A stretch of DNA of 64,000 bases, from the NCBI RefSeq assembly GCF_000218685.1, contig NW_006763298.1, positions 302,164-366,163 of the forward strand, written 5' to 3'. The number at the start of each line of letters is the position of its first letter. The stretch's first letter is position 1. The DNA comes from Serpula lacrymans var. lacrymans S7.9 (lineage: Eukaryota > Basidiomycota > Agaricomycetes > Boletales > Serpulaceae). The translations under genes and the position numbers were made by a program. Shown here in pieces: positions 11,898 to 24,156 of the stretch. The notes under the pieces were generated by a model. It saw nothing but the letters and a program-made list of their open reading frames with translations, was not told the DNA's origin and did not search any database.

Positions 11898-14160
11898 TTA
11901 TTCGTCGGGGATAGATCCTTTCTCTACATCTTGCTTTTGGTCTTGCCGGTAGGCCCATTTTTGCTTGCTTTCCACCCAATTCCGCTGTATAAACCGAACT
12001 GGCCAGCAAAGTCGGATCCAGAAACCCACATCAGGATCAGATCCGTGGAAATGACTGGTCCTTTGAAATGTCACGACAATCCAGATGGTAGCAAGTGTCA
12101 ATAGCACCGTCGTTATAGCGTAGTGAGCCAAAGATCCGTACGACTGAGGATTGATCTCTTTTACATTCATACCAAATACTGTCTGAACCATGCCATCAAT
12201 TCAGAAGAATGTGATAATAGTTGCGGGCAAAGATAACATACGGCTGTAAAGTTGGCAGGCAGGAATATCATCGTGAGGTAAGATATCTATATTCGAGATC
12301 AGCCAAGCGAATCTATCTGCGTTTATTGGTGGACTTTCCTGCTTCATGGCAGTGGAATCTCGCAAGGTGGCTTTTGTTAATTCTTTCATTTGTTTACTGT
12401 CATCGATATTTACAGTGGCGAATGCCTATAATGATTAAGATATTTGTAAATAATAGGAGATTTTTTTCGTGAGTAAGAAAGCCCAGCACCATGTGGGAAG
12501 GAACTTACGAGATTCATGACATTTTGCAAACGTTTGCTATGTATATCTCTGATACCTTCTAACCTTTCAATCGCAGATAGCAGATTTCTGCATTCTTTCT
12601 TGAGGAGGTCCTTTGATGCTTGCCGCTCGTGCCGTTGTTTTTCATCATGTGGAAGAGTCTCCGTCGCTGGATGGGGAGTCTCTAACACAAATATAACCGA
12701 CTTGGTGAAATCTTGTAGCAAAGTCGCGTAGAACAAGAGATGAGCTTGTATAATGTGCAACTCGCGTGTCAGACGCATTTCGTTGGTGGTAATGACGGAT
12801 GATTCCTGAGAGAAGTAGCTAAGCTCTCGAATTGTTCAAAGATACTAGAAGACACATACCAGAATATTGATGTGGGCGTAAAGAATCTCAAATGATTCGT
12901 CCCACGCGTATAATGCGTACCACAATATAGACAATAGGACAAAGGTGGGGTCGCTGGTTTTGCTGAGTACATTTTGCCAGTAAACACTCTTACCAATTGA
13001 ATATAACAGGACTTCCATTTGCTCAGCACCAGTCCTATGGGAGTCAGAATCCGGATGGTACGATATGATGGTACTTGATGTTGTGGAGCGAACCATGTGT
13101 AGGGAAAGAAGGTCGAGCATGAGGATATGTCGAGCTAACTTAGGCGTTAATCAGTGTCAACAGAATGTCTGTAGCAAAAACGACTTACAAGAACGAAGAA
13201 AAAGTGGAGACTGGGTATCTATAATTTCGTGTGAATCTGAGAGGAAGGACAATCTATCAAGACTGGGGCGACAGAAACACGTATTTGGTTTACGAACCTA
13301 TACTACCATGCTGTGATGCATCAGGGGAATGCCTTGGGTACATGCCAGTTGTTGAGGGCACAGTTGCCGACTGGGGAGGGGGACATTGCACGGCACGTAT
13401 GAAGGGTAAAGTAATCGTGATATCTAAGCTATCTGTGAGTGTAACCTGACGACTATGGTGAACAGTAACATACGGTCTCCTTCTCCTGGTTTCACTTCTT
13501 CTTGATACCGCGATGGTATCCAGTTTGTAGAAGAAGAGAAAAAGAAAGGTTCGATAGTATATCTACTCGAAGTCAGATGTATTGTGCCCACTTGAAGGAT
13601 CACAGACAATACATACTTTTTGCCCAACATTTTGAGAATGGGGACCGTCATTTTATCCACAAACAATGCTCGAACACGAATGCCTTCTGGACGCTGTTAA
13701 AAGGAGATTTGGCTTGGTAAAAAAAAAGTATCAGATGTTAAGATTAACGCTTGCATCAGCTTGGAATGAACTCCAAATCTCTTCTTCGTTGGTACTCCAT
13801 ATCTTGAAATTCTCTGTCTCCCCAACGACAAAAGAGCCGTCGTCTTTGACATCGACGCTATATATTGAACAGCAACCAGAGTGAAGACACCGAATCAACA
13901 TCTCGCTGCGCGCCACTTGCTCTGGAGTCCAATTGGGGAAAATGCTCTGTGGATAGCCTTTCCACGACTTGTCGAAAGGAACTATCTCTTTCGACGGTTG
14001 ACCAGGCTTGAGATCTACATCAAAATTAATCCACGGCCAAGGGCCCGATGGCATAGCATGGCGATACCTACACAAAGACACAAACGCCAGTCAGGGTACC
14101 GTGATGTCCTATCACTGAAGAACCCCGAACTTACATCGGCACAGGCGTCCGCCTGGGCAT
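11898..14160 (-). CDS. CorA-like membrane protein, tandem copy 1
   Basis: Member of a basidiomycete CorA-like (Mg2+ transporter superfamily) group. It starts at 14160 (MPRRTPVP, then MYRHAMPSGPWPW after an intron). An N-terminal soluble domain follows (YPQSIFPNWTPEQVARSEML; RVRALFVDKMTVPILKMLG; TIEPFFFSSSTNWIPSRYQE). Next comes a helical domain (LMLDLLSLHMVRS; DPTFVLLSILWYALYAWDES; SVITTNEMRLTRELHIIQAH; NLLSAIERLEGIRD), then the stalk and pore helix ISYLTMIFLPANF with the GMN motif in VFGMNVKEIN, and a second membrane helix (TTVLLTLATIWIVV). Two introns in this copy have non-GT donors: GC at 13753-13754 and GA at 12337-12338. It may therefore be poorly spliced or decaying. Ion transport is inferred from the GMN motif only. 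Confidence 0.78.
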
Positions 14161-15156
14161 CTTCCAGCCGTTACTGGCCACTGGACAAGCATCGTGAACG
14201 ATACGGTGTGATTCGTCTGTGAGTGATAAGTGTTGTAAAGACATCACTTTTTATTGGGGTATATGAGGTTGAAGAGGTTGAAGGGGACGTTATACGAGAA
14301 CAAGAAACGGAGGGAAAACGCTTGCCAAGCTAGCGCTGTAGCTATAAGACATCAGAAGAGACGCCCAGGACAGCATCAGTGACCGAAGCGGGGTAGTCGA
14401 TAGCCGAGAACTACGGATTGATCCTCGTTCAGCTTTTAGGCTTAGTTCACAGTCCTCAACGTTGCAAGCAAGTGAGAGGGTGTACCTTTTTGAGGCTGTG
14501 TGTATCGCATAAATGTATAATATCAGTGTTCTCTGGAGAACAACTGCATATGGATACTACTTAGTACAAGATTACGGTCTACCAGGCATGTTTAGCTAAG
14601 TCTTTTAGTGTGGCGGGTAGAGAGTAGAGGTCTTACCTTGTTCTTTGGAGACCAAAGTGTAGCAATGAGTGGTTAAAGCTCGGAAATTTGTAAATGAGAA
14701 CTTAACATGTGCAAGTCGTGCCTCGCATGCCTAATCAGGAAGCTTTCAGCCGCGACTCCAGGCTGGCCATCCTTACATATCAGATCTGTGCTAACATCAT
14801 CTTTTACTTTTTGTACTGTAGAATATGAAGGTGAAGTGTGTTCGAGCCTAACATTGGCTGTCACATCTGTCGGGTAGTACTGTCAATGCATACAAACTCA
14901 ACAACTCATACACTAGTGTCCAATGTAAAGGGATGAGCTCTAAAACAAAGTCCCATGAACTCCAACCTAATACATTGCAAACATTAGCGGTAAAGACATC
15001 GTCGTAGACTCCATGATAGCTGTAACATAGATCCTAAATAGCAGTTGTAGCAGCTACACAGTGACTCGATCAACGAGCGTACGTAGTCAGTCATGGTTCG
15101 TGAGTTGAGAAATATGCAGGTATAGTAGTGCGTAAAGAAAAAATATGAGCCATAGC
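14161..15156. promoter_or_regulatory. upstream region of CorA-like copy 1
   Basis: Intergenic between tandem copies 1 and 2. It contains blocks also found upstream of copy 2, including gatagccgagaactacgga (14399-14417; compare 17670-17688) and a TATAAGAC block (14343-14350). No gene recognised. Confidence 0.45.
14343..14350 (-). promoter_or_regulatory. conserved GTCTTATA box, copy 1
   Basis: Reads GTCTTATA on the coding (minus) strand, about 185 bp upstream of the start codon. The same octamer sits about 195-205 bp upstream of both sister genes, so it is a candidate core-promoter (TATA-like) element that duplicated with the gene. Confidence 0.45.
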
Positions 15157-17404
15157 TTAATCGTCAGTGATTGATCCTTTTTCTAGATCTTGCTTTTTAT
15201 TTTGAGAATTAATTTTCGCGGCTCGTCTTTGATTATATTCCCTCCACTTGCGCAGTGAAACTCGAACAGGCCAGCAAAGCCGGATCCACACGCCCTTGTC
15301 AGGACCAGGTCCGTGGAAATGACTGGCGCTTTGAAGAGCCACGACAATCCAAACGGTGGTAAGGGTCAGTAACACAGTTGTTATAGCGTAGTGGGCCAGC
15401 GTTTCGTAGGAACCCGAGTTAATTTCTTTAACATTCATTCCGAATACCGTCTAAATGACCAAGATTTTGAAATTAGCAGGGAGTAAAACAGTGGGGAAAT
15501 CAAAACATACACCCGTAAAGCTTGCAGGTAGAAAAATCATCGTGAGATAAGATATCTACGTTTCGTGTCAGCAGAAGAGACATTATAGTATAGTGGTACA
15601 CTTGCCTGCTTCATGGCAGTGGAATCTCGCAAAGCGGCTTGCGTCAACTCCTTCATTTGTTTACTGTCGTCAATATTCACAGTGGCGAATGCCTATGATC
15701 TCGTCAGCGGACGACCCTGTGAAGTCTAATTAAATAGAACATACGAGATTCATGACGTTTTGCAGACGTTTACTATGCATATCTCTGATACCTTCTAGCC
15801 TGTCAATTGCAGACAACAAATTACTGCACTCTTTCTTTAGGAGATCCTTCGAGTCTTGTTGTTCCTGTCGTCCTTTTCCATCAGGAAGATCAGCCTCCGT
15901 CGCAGGATGGGGAGTCTCTAACACAAACATAACCGACTTGATGAAATCTTGTAGAAGGGTGGCGTAGAACAAGAGATGAGCTTGAATGATATGCAGCTCG
16001 CGTGTCAGGTGCATTTCGTTAGTCGTAATAACAGATGACTCCTACGTGCAAGTTAGTTTGCCGGACATATTACTCAAGAGACTACAATCACAGACCAAAA
16101 TATTAATATGAGCGTACAGAATCTCAAAAGATTCGTCCCATGCATATAGTGCGTACCACAGCATGGACAGCAGCACAAAGGTGGGATCGCTGGTTTTACT
16201 GAATATTTTTTGCCAGTAAACGCTCTGGCCTATCGAATATAACAGACCGTTCATTCGTTCTGCACCAGTCCTATGCGAATCTGAGTCCGAATGGTACGAG
16301 ATGATAGTGCTTGTATCCTTGGAGCGAACCATGTGTAGGGAAAGAAGATCAAGCATGAGGATATGACGAGCTAGCTTAAACGTGAATCGGCGCCAGCGAG
16401 ATGGCCACAGCGAAAGACTTACAGGAACGAAGAAAGAGAGGTGACTGGGTATCTATGATTTGATGTGCGTCTGAAAGAAAATATAACGGTTCACGACTTG
16501 GGTGGTGGAAATTGTTATTTCGAGTTACGAACCTAAACTAACACGTGATGGATATGTTTTAGTGAAATTCGGGTACGTGCTCGTCGTCGAGGGCGCAGTT
16601 GCCGACTGAGAAGGGGGACATTGCACGGCGCGTATGAAGGGTAAAGTGATTGTGATATCTGAGCTGATTGTCAGTGTGATATGATGCCTACGATGAACAG
16701 TAACATACGGTCTCCTTCTTTTGGTTTCACTTCTTCTTGATATCGCGATGGTATCCAGTTTGTAGAAGAAGAGAAAAAGAAAGGTTCGATAGTATATCTA
16801 CTCGAAGTCAGATGTTTTGCGTCAATTGGAAGTATCAAAGACAATACATACTTTGTACCCAACATTCTGAGAATGGGGACTGTCATTTTATCCACAAATA
16901 GTGCTCGGACACGAGTGCCCTTTGGACGCTGAGAAGCAAGGGTGGCGTTCGGGACAAAAATATGACCGATAAGATTTTGGCTTACCTCTGCCTGGAATGA
17001 CTTCCAAACCTCTTCTCCATTGGTACTCGATACCTCAAACCTCTCTGCTTGACCAACAACGAAGGAGCCATTGTCTTTAACGTCGACATTGTATATCGTG
17101 CAACAACCAGACTGTCGGTTCTGGCACTGGGTTAACATCTCGCTGCGCGCCACCTGCTCGGGAGTCCAATTGGGGAAAATGCTCTGTGGGTAGCCTTTCC
17201 ACGACTGGTCATAATGAGTCTCTTTCGACTGTTGACCGGATTTCAGGTCCACATTAAAATCCATCCATGGCCAAGGGCCTGATGGCATGGCATGGCGATA
17301 CCTATGCAAAAGCACAAAAAGCTAGTAAGCGCTGGAACGAGAGGTGCCATCTGACACTAAGAAAATGGCCAAACTCACATTGGCGCAGGCGTCCGCCCGG
17401 GCAT
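15157..17404 (-). CDS. CorA-like membrane protein, tandem copy 2
   Basis: Closest relative of copy 1, with the same exon order. It starts at 17404 (MPGRTPAP) and continues after the intron as MYRHAMPSGPWPWMDF. The soluble domain has IFPNWTPEQVARSEML, RVRALFVDKMTVPILRMLG and TIEPFFFSSSTNWIPSRYQE. The helical domain has LMLDLLSLHMVRS, DPTFVLLSMLWYALYAWDES and LTRELHIIQAHLLFYATLLQ. The stalk has the pattern DSKQMKELTQAALRDSTAMK, followed by the membrane helix, the GMN motif (VFGMNVKEINSGSY) and helix 2 (TTVLLTLTTVWIVVAL). The charged tail ends at 15157. The intron just before ISYLTM uses a GC donor (15604-15605), as in copy 3. Its other donors are standard. This looks like the most intact of the three. 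Function is inferred as for copy 1. Confidence 0.82.
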
Positions 17405-18592
17405 CTCCCAAGCACTACTGGCCGCTGGGCGCGTAGTATGAATAGAGCTCCGGGGAGAAGCCATGCGGTGTGATCTATTCGTGAGGGGTAAGTGTAGTAA
17501 TGACATTCTTCGTTAGTTGGGTATCACGAGGGCATGCGAGATGGAAGGAATTGTAGTAGGAGACAAGAAATAAGTAGAGAGACACGGACAATGCCAGGTT
17601 GCAATTATAAGACGCCCGAAAAGACGCCCGAATGCATCAGCGGCCGGGTCAGGCAAGCTGGGCGGTCGATAGCCGAGAACTACGGAATGATCTTGACCCT
17701 GCCAGGTTTCATGTCAACTTAGAACCTCAGTGATAGAGCCTGTCCACGGTGGTCTAACGTTGCGATCTGTCACTTGTTCGCGATAGCGGTATGTAATCAG
17801 ATCCTTACCACGAGAATGCACGAAGACAACAAGCATGGAGTTAACAAACGAAGGGCGGAACCCGATCGAAACCACGTTGCTGACCTTACTTGCTACATGG
17901 GCGAAAATATCCCAGATCCCACCATATTGTTCCCAGTTTGTACTAAAACTCCCATTTTCCACCTTTGTTTATATGAAAATCCCGTTGTCAAATTTGCCGG
18001 TCCATCATTTCATACTTATCTGTTAAAAATAAGATAAGATAAGAGGCAACCCTTGAATTTTAAGTAACGCGCCTGCGCAATGCATCATGCATCATGGCCA
18101 TTACAGTGATAAACGCAACTATACCATTTCCGCTGATTTTGAAGCTACCGCATGGAACTAATACACGAGTGGGTTGTTGGTAGAATGGTGTAAGATAACT
18201 CCATTGACAACCGTAGTTCCTATGTATCAACTCAATGAACTTCGAGTCCACATGCAACCACTTTTAAATTTATAAACCTGCTGTACACGGCTGCTGAGGC
18301 CTGAGGATCACTGGCAGGATGCATCAACATGGATAGATATTAGGCGCAAGAGGCCTATAAGTAGCTAAAACACGCTGCGACCCCATGGGTATATCTCCCC
18401 CGGCACCACCAGACGATGACATACGAATCTCATTTATAGGTCGTCGTAAGGACGAGGCCCATCATGGATCATGGAACCTGTTAGACCATCGCACCAACAC
18501 ACTGGCGGAACAAGTGAATGTACATAATGGTCCGTGAGTAAAACCAAGCAACTAAATAGGTGTAGTATACAATAACACGTATGCGACATAGC
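17405..18592. promoter_or_regulatory. upstream region of CorA-like copy 2
   Basis: Shares blocks with the upstream region of copy 1. Beyond about 17720 no similarity or gene was recognised. Short direct motif atgcatcatgcatcatgg at 18080-18097 and catcatggatcatgg at 18462-18476 recur elsewhere in the window. Confidence 0.4.
17606..17613 (-). promoter_or_regulatory. conserved GTCTTATA box, copy 2
   Basis: Reads GTCTTATA on the minus strand inside the block gggcgtcttataattgc, about 205 bp upstream of the copy 2 start. The longer block is shared with copy 3 (around 20946-20959). Confidence 0.45.
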
Positions 18593-20758
18593 TTATACGG
18601 GATACCCTGTTCCTTTCTCTTCGTCCCGACCTTGAATCTGAGATTGCTCCGTCGTAGTGTCTGTTTGCTTTTTCTTCTTCGCCAACTTTCGATGCAGCGC
18701 TCGAACTGGCCAGCCCAAGCGCACCCAAAAACTCTTCTGTGGCCCAGGACCGTGGAAGTGGCTGTTGATTTGAAAAGTCACCACGATCCAAACGGTGGCG
18801 ATTGTCAGTAACAGAGTTGCAATGGCATAGTGTGCCAGCGTTTCATAAGATCCTGAGTTGATCTCTTTGACATTCATTCCGAATACAGTCTAACCAAAAC
18901 TATCAGCACCGGAGAAAGCACGCAGGAGTGGAAAGGCCTACAGCTGTGAAACCTGCAGGCAGGAATATCATTGTGAGGTAAGATATCTGTACCTGGGTTA
19001 GCGTCGGGTGTACTAGTGCCTCACCATATACTTGCCTGCTTCATCTGTTTACTGTCGTCTATGTTCACGGTGGCGAATGCCTAGAAATGTATGAGCGGAA
19101 AACTGCATCTCAAAAGGGCGGCAACTTACAAGATGCATGACGTTTTGCAAACGTTTACCATGCATATCTCTGATACCTTCCAACCTTTTTATGGCAGATA
19201 ACAAATTGTTGCACTCTCTCTTGAGGAGGTTCGACTCCTGATTATCACCTGCAAGGCCCTCCATACCAGGGTGAGGAGTCTCTAGCACAAAAGTCACTGA
19301 TTGGCTAAAGTCTTCCAATAACGTCGAGTAGAATAACAGGTGGGCATGTATGACGTGCAACTCGCGGGTCAGATTCATCTCGTTCGTAGTAATAACGGAC
19401 GATTCCTGGACAATTTGATGGGTTATTCAGGATGCTCAAGATGTGCAAATGGAAATAAATCTTACCAAATCGTTGATGTGGGAGTACAATATTTCAAAGG
19501 CTTCATCCCATGTGTATAGTGCGTACCACAGTATAGACACTAAGACGAAAGTGGGGTCCTTCGTTTTGGAAAATATTTTCTGCCAATAAACGCTCTGGCC
19601 AATGTAATAGAGAAGGCCGCTCATGCGTTCAGCACTGGTCCTATGCGAATCGGTATCTGAGTGATACGAGATCATAGTGCTTGAATCCTTTGTGCGGATC
19701 ATGTGTATCGAGAGAAGATCGAGCATAAGAATATATTGGGCTATTCATGCATTAGTTGGCTACCTCTGAAACACAGAGAAGGTTGGATGAAACATACAGG
19801 AGCGAAGATAAAGTGGCGATTGAGTATCGATAATTTGCTGTGCATCTGGAAAGTAAATAAGAAGTCAAGATTAAGTGGGTTAGTTTGTCTGGAAATTTAC
19901 GCACCTATACTACTACGCGATATTAGGTGAGTTTTCTTGAAAATAGGGGGATATATACTTGTTGTTTCTGACTGAGACAATGGACATTTCACAGCTCGTA
20001 TGAAGGGTAAGGTGATTGTGATATCTGATTTTATTTTTTCAACGCGACATGAGGATGACGGAAAAGGGTGACTTACGGTCTCCTTCTCCTAACTTGATTT
20101 CTTCTTGGTATCGTGAGGGTATCCAATTCACGGACGAGGAGAAAAAGAATGGTTCAATATTATACCTACTCAAATCGGATTATGAGTCTGTTCATATGAA
20201 GAACCATGAATGACATACTGCGTGCCTAACATTCGGAGCACTGGGACCGTCATTTTATCCACGAACAAAACACGAACCCGGATGCCCTCTGGACGCTAGA
20301 AACTGAAGATTGGTATCGCGATAAATCAACGAAACGCAACAATCTGTACTTACGTCCTTCCGGAACAACGCCCAACACTCGTCGGCATTATTGTCTGATA
20401 CATCGTACTTATCCACGTCACCAATTTCAAAAAAGCCATCGTCCTTGACATCAATGTTGTGTATCGAGCAATGTCCGAATTCTGGGCACCGAGTCAGCAT
20501 CTTGCTGCGCTCTACATGACGCGGAGTCCAGTTCTGGAAAAGACTTTGTGGATAGCCCTTCCATGACATATCCTGTGTGCGTCCTGCCTGGATATGGCGA
20601 CCAGGTGCTAGGTCTTCGTTAAAATCCATCCATGGCCAAGGGCCCGATGGCATCGCATGGCGATACCTATGCAAAACAAGAAGAAAAAGGTCAGTTCAAC
20701 GTATCTAAGTGGGCAGGACTACTCAAACTCACATCGGCGCAGGCGTTCGCTCTGGCAT
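18593..20758 (-). CDS. CorA-like membrane protein, tandem copy 3
   Basis: Third and most diverged paralogue, same architecture. It starts at 20758 (MPERTPAP, then MYRHAMPSGPWPWMDFNEDL). Helical-domain landmarks include LMLDLLSIHMIRTKDSS, SVYWQKIFSKTKDPTFVLVS, MNLTRELHVIHAHLLFYSTL and NLLSAIKRLEGIRDMHGKRL. The GMN motif is kept (VFGMNVKEINSGSYETLAHY), followed by helix 2 (IATLLLTIATVWIVVTFQ) and a Lys-rich tail. Compared with copies 1 and 2 it lacks 14 residues in the stalk: DSKQMK is joined directly to Q-ISYLTM, an exact loss of 42 nt between two ATGAA repeats. The intron at 18987-19035 uses a GC donor, as in copy 2. Transport function is inferred. Confidence 0.8.
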
Positions 20759-22443
20759 CCAGCCGGTGCTATAGGGTGGCGGGGCTGCTTCAGCGCTGGT
20801 GGAACTTTGTGGATAGGTATTGTTACGATTTCTATTCGTACGCCGAAGTAACATCATTTCCTTGTTGAAAGGACGCAATTCGACAAGAACTTGGGAGGAT
20901 GGATGAGAGTGAGAGTTAGAGCCAAGGAGGTACCAACTTTAGGGTGCAATTATAAGACGTGAAAAAGACGCCCGGGTGAATGGGCGGCCTAAGCCTTGCC
21001 TAAGCCTTAGGAAAGCAGGTTATACGGGAGGTTGACACCCGGAAGCAAGTTGACCCTGAAAAGCTCTGAAAATGTGGGCTTGAGTGAGTGCCCGACCTTG
21101 ATACGAGAGCGAACGAAAAGTTTTCATGACGGAATCTTGTGCCAAAATGTCGTGGGCGTCAAGCATGAGAAGTACATACTGTAGAGCCGGTAAGACGAAT
21201 AGAGCGGAACAAACACTTCCCGATCAAATCGAGAGCATCCATAATACACGCTGCAGTGGCACATACCGTGACTTACATGTTAAATCATACCAAATGCTTT
21301 TTTGTAATCTTTTACTTGGTGTTAAAATCTATATCAATTTCACAAGACGATGCCCAAATAATTTATTTTGCAGAGAAATCAGAAAAATAATAGATGACTT
21401 AGCGTGGTATTCCACCTACCTCAAGTGGCCAACACGGTCTTGATATGTCTCTTCGTCTGTAACTAGCAGACCTACGACACCACCCCATAATTACTATCTA
21501 AACGTCTTTTATAGCTAGCCTAGGGACTTCAGATTCCCCAGGCCGCAGCATCAGCATCACTCAAATTCTCCATACATAAAAACGCTCAGGGGCTTAACCG
21601 GTTCATGGCCAACGAGGACTCGTCAATACCAAAAATAAGATACGCCTGTCACGAATATGTCCCGGCGCTAGAAGAGCCCCACAGTGCGATCTTGCCAACA
21701 AACTGAGCGTAGGAAGCCGCCATCGTAGCACATTGACTAAAGTAAGTATTAAAATGCATGTCTCAAACGCACCTACAGTATACAAGTAGCATTGTCGTCC
21801 ATAACGACATACCACATACGCATCACGCTATTCAACTAAGTATAAAATAGATCGATTACTATCACCCACACGTTCGTCTATCCGGTCTAAGCACCTAAAA
21901 CCCATTAGAAAACCCAAGGCCTACAAGAATAAAGCAATACAAACGTCAGCCAAAAACGTACCCCAAACAACCCGTAACGCCGTATCAGTCCTTGACAGCG
22001 GAGCGCAAGAAACTGTGGTCATAACAATACTACTGACAAGAATAGGCATTAAATGGCAGAAAGCAGAAAGAAGAGAAGAGAGATCTATTAGTTACTATCA
22101 TAAAATCCAAAAAAAAACATGTACATTTTCCCGTCTGCCGAAAGAGGGTCTTCTTGAAATCCGAACCATGATACAGACGCCCACTCCAGGGTTGTTAAAA
22201 ACATGAGGTCCATCATGCATCATGGATCATGTCGGGTCGCTCCGTGAACATAAACACATCACCACGCGTTCACCCACCTCCCATACCCACCCATCCCCGC
22301 TGACGTTAAAGGGTTGCATGCCTTGGTGTCCGAGGTACATCCTGAGTTCTTTCTTGGCTATCGCGGCGCTATCATTGGCCGCACCACATGCGGCGATCAG
22401 CGAGATCCCGCCGGCACTGAGAATACCGGTACGCCCTCTCCAT
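20759..22443. other. intergenic region
   Basis: About 1.7 kb upstream of CorA-like copy 3 and downstream of the ion transporter. It holds the GTCTTATA block (20952-20959). A small direct repeat, gcctaagccttgcctaagccttagg, lies at about 20986-21010. Small open frames match nothing. The motif catcatgcatcatggatcatg lies at 22211-22231. Confidence 0.45.
20952..20959 (-). promoter_or_regulatory. conserved GTCTTATA box, copy 3
   Basis: Reads GTCTTATA on the minus strand about 195 bp upstream of the copy 3 start, in the same relative place as in copies 1 and 2. Confidence 0.45.
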
Positions 22444-24156
22444 CTATTGCCTATACAAAACCGCCATTTCCGCAGAGACAACGGCGAGCCCCGCGATGGT
22501 CATCACCACAAGCGGAAGCATGTTCCAATACGCAAACGTGCGCTGACTGACAATTATACCCTTTTGCTTGAGGATACCACGCCATAGCAGTCCAGCAAGG
22601 CTGGCGGAAAAGGTGAAAGAGACGGCACCGATATTCGAGGCGACGGCGAGCGCGATGGCTGCTGCACGGTAGGTGTGTGGTTGGAGGGCGGCGGCGCTGA
22701 CGACTTTGGTGAGGAGGATGGTAGCACCGATGTTGGTTCCTGAGAGGTTACAAAGAATGACGCCCAAGACGCCAATAAGCCAAATGGTCGGGTATGTCTC
22801 ACGTTTTGATGCACGAACGAACCAGGTTGCGAATATCTCGATCCATCCTTGGTGCCCGAGGCTTTCGATGAGTATGAATTGAGAAAATGCAAAGGGAACA
22901 AGAGCAAAGGGGAGGCGAGGGAGCGCTGTGAAGAAAGTAGGGAAATGCGTATGAAGCCGTGAATGTAATGCGATTATGGTTGAACGGCGTTGAGCAATAT
23001 ACTGTTTAGGAGATGAGAATGGCGTTGAAGATTTCATGGTGGTCTCTGTCGGCTGTTTCGATGGGAGGGAAAGTTGTGGATCTGGTGAACCGTTGGGATG
23101 ACGTTGCCTGCTGTTCGTCGAGAACTGACGCTCAAGAGCGGCGAGCATGACATCTTCATCTGCACCTGCACTGTGGTCCTTTGCAGGAGCAGCAGGTAGG
23201 CCTCGACCCAACATAGGAATTTTACGGATGTATCTATAGTGGTCCCACGTCAAGTCGTAAATAAGCTTCGCGACAGCAAATGGCAAACTAATCATCCAGA
23301 CATCAATTTTGAAAAAGCTGACGACAATGCAGAGGATGAGACAGGTGCCCAGCATGATGCTCCCTACCCAAGCGCCAATGGGATCGAGGAGGACAGATCG
23401 CGCATCGAGATCAGCGGTAACGTTCAGTCTGCGTGGCAGATATTTTGAATCTCGGAATTGGCTTCCGAGGGCGAGGAAACACACGAGGTTGCAGGCGAGA
23501 AAGGGAAGAATGGTGTATGCAGTAAACGCGGCGTTATTGACATTGAATCCTTCACAGATGACTACCTAAAAAGTAGAAATATTCAGCAGAAATATTCGCC
23601 ACAAGTGCTTTGAAGAACTTACGTTAGTAGGGTTCCCAACAAAAAGGACCATGCTCGCAGTGTTCGCCGCAGCGAATTCTGACATGAGCCATGAGATGGG
23701 ATTTAGTTCTGCGACTTTTGTGTAATAAACTAAAAATGCGGTTCCGGAGAGAATAACAGGATCGTTGCCCAGGAGTACACTGAGCATGGTAAGCATGACA
23801 TAAAAGTAGAAATAAAGTTTCCATCCGTTAGAACCGCCCTTATTGCTGACCCAGAATGCTGCAGCTTGAAGGATACCGGTGATGTCGAGGGTGATGGCCA
23901 TGTACGCGAGCGAAAAGAAGAGGATGAGGATGTTGTATGGCTTGACGCCGTCTGTTCCTACTATTCCATCGCGGATGACAGCTGGATCGATGCATTGGGC
24001 GGCCCAGAGCACAGCGATAGCGATAATTGGCGCTGTGGTGAGATTGATAGGGATATGGGGTATAGGTCGGGGAGCAGGTATAGTGACAGGGCGTATCACA
24101 AATATTATGGAAAGGATAAAAATCACCAGAGTGGCGATTGACGACCCAGAAACCAT
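22444..24156 (-). CDS. ArsB/NhaD/citrate-type ion transporter
   Basis: Multi-pass transporter of the ion transporter superfamily (ArsB, NhaD and CitM-like). Exon 1 is 24156-23623, the intron 23566-23622 has standard ends, and exon 2 is 23565-22444. About eleven or twelve hydrophobic segments are visible, including SIATLVIFILSIIFVI near the N-terminus, ILILFFSLAYMAITLD, FYVMLTMLSVLLGNDPVIL and WLIGVLGVILCNLSGTNIGA. The two pore-type motifs are present: SVLLGNDPVILSGTAF with FVGNPTNV in the first half, and NLSGTNIGATILLTKV in the second. The halves are joined by a polar loop (about 22990-23210) rich in Ser and Pro. The start at 24156 (MVSGSSIATL) was chosen over an in-frame ATG at 24273 because the membrane region starts right after it; an upstream exon cannot be excluded. 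The substrate (arsenite, citrate or sodium) cannot be told from sequence. Confidence 0.82.
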
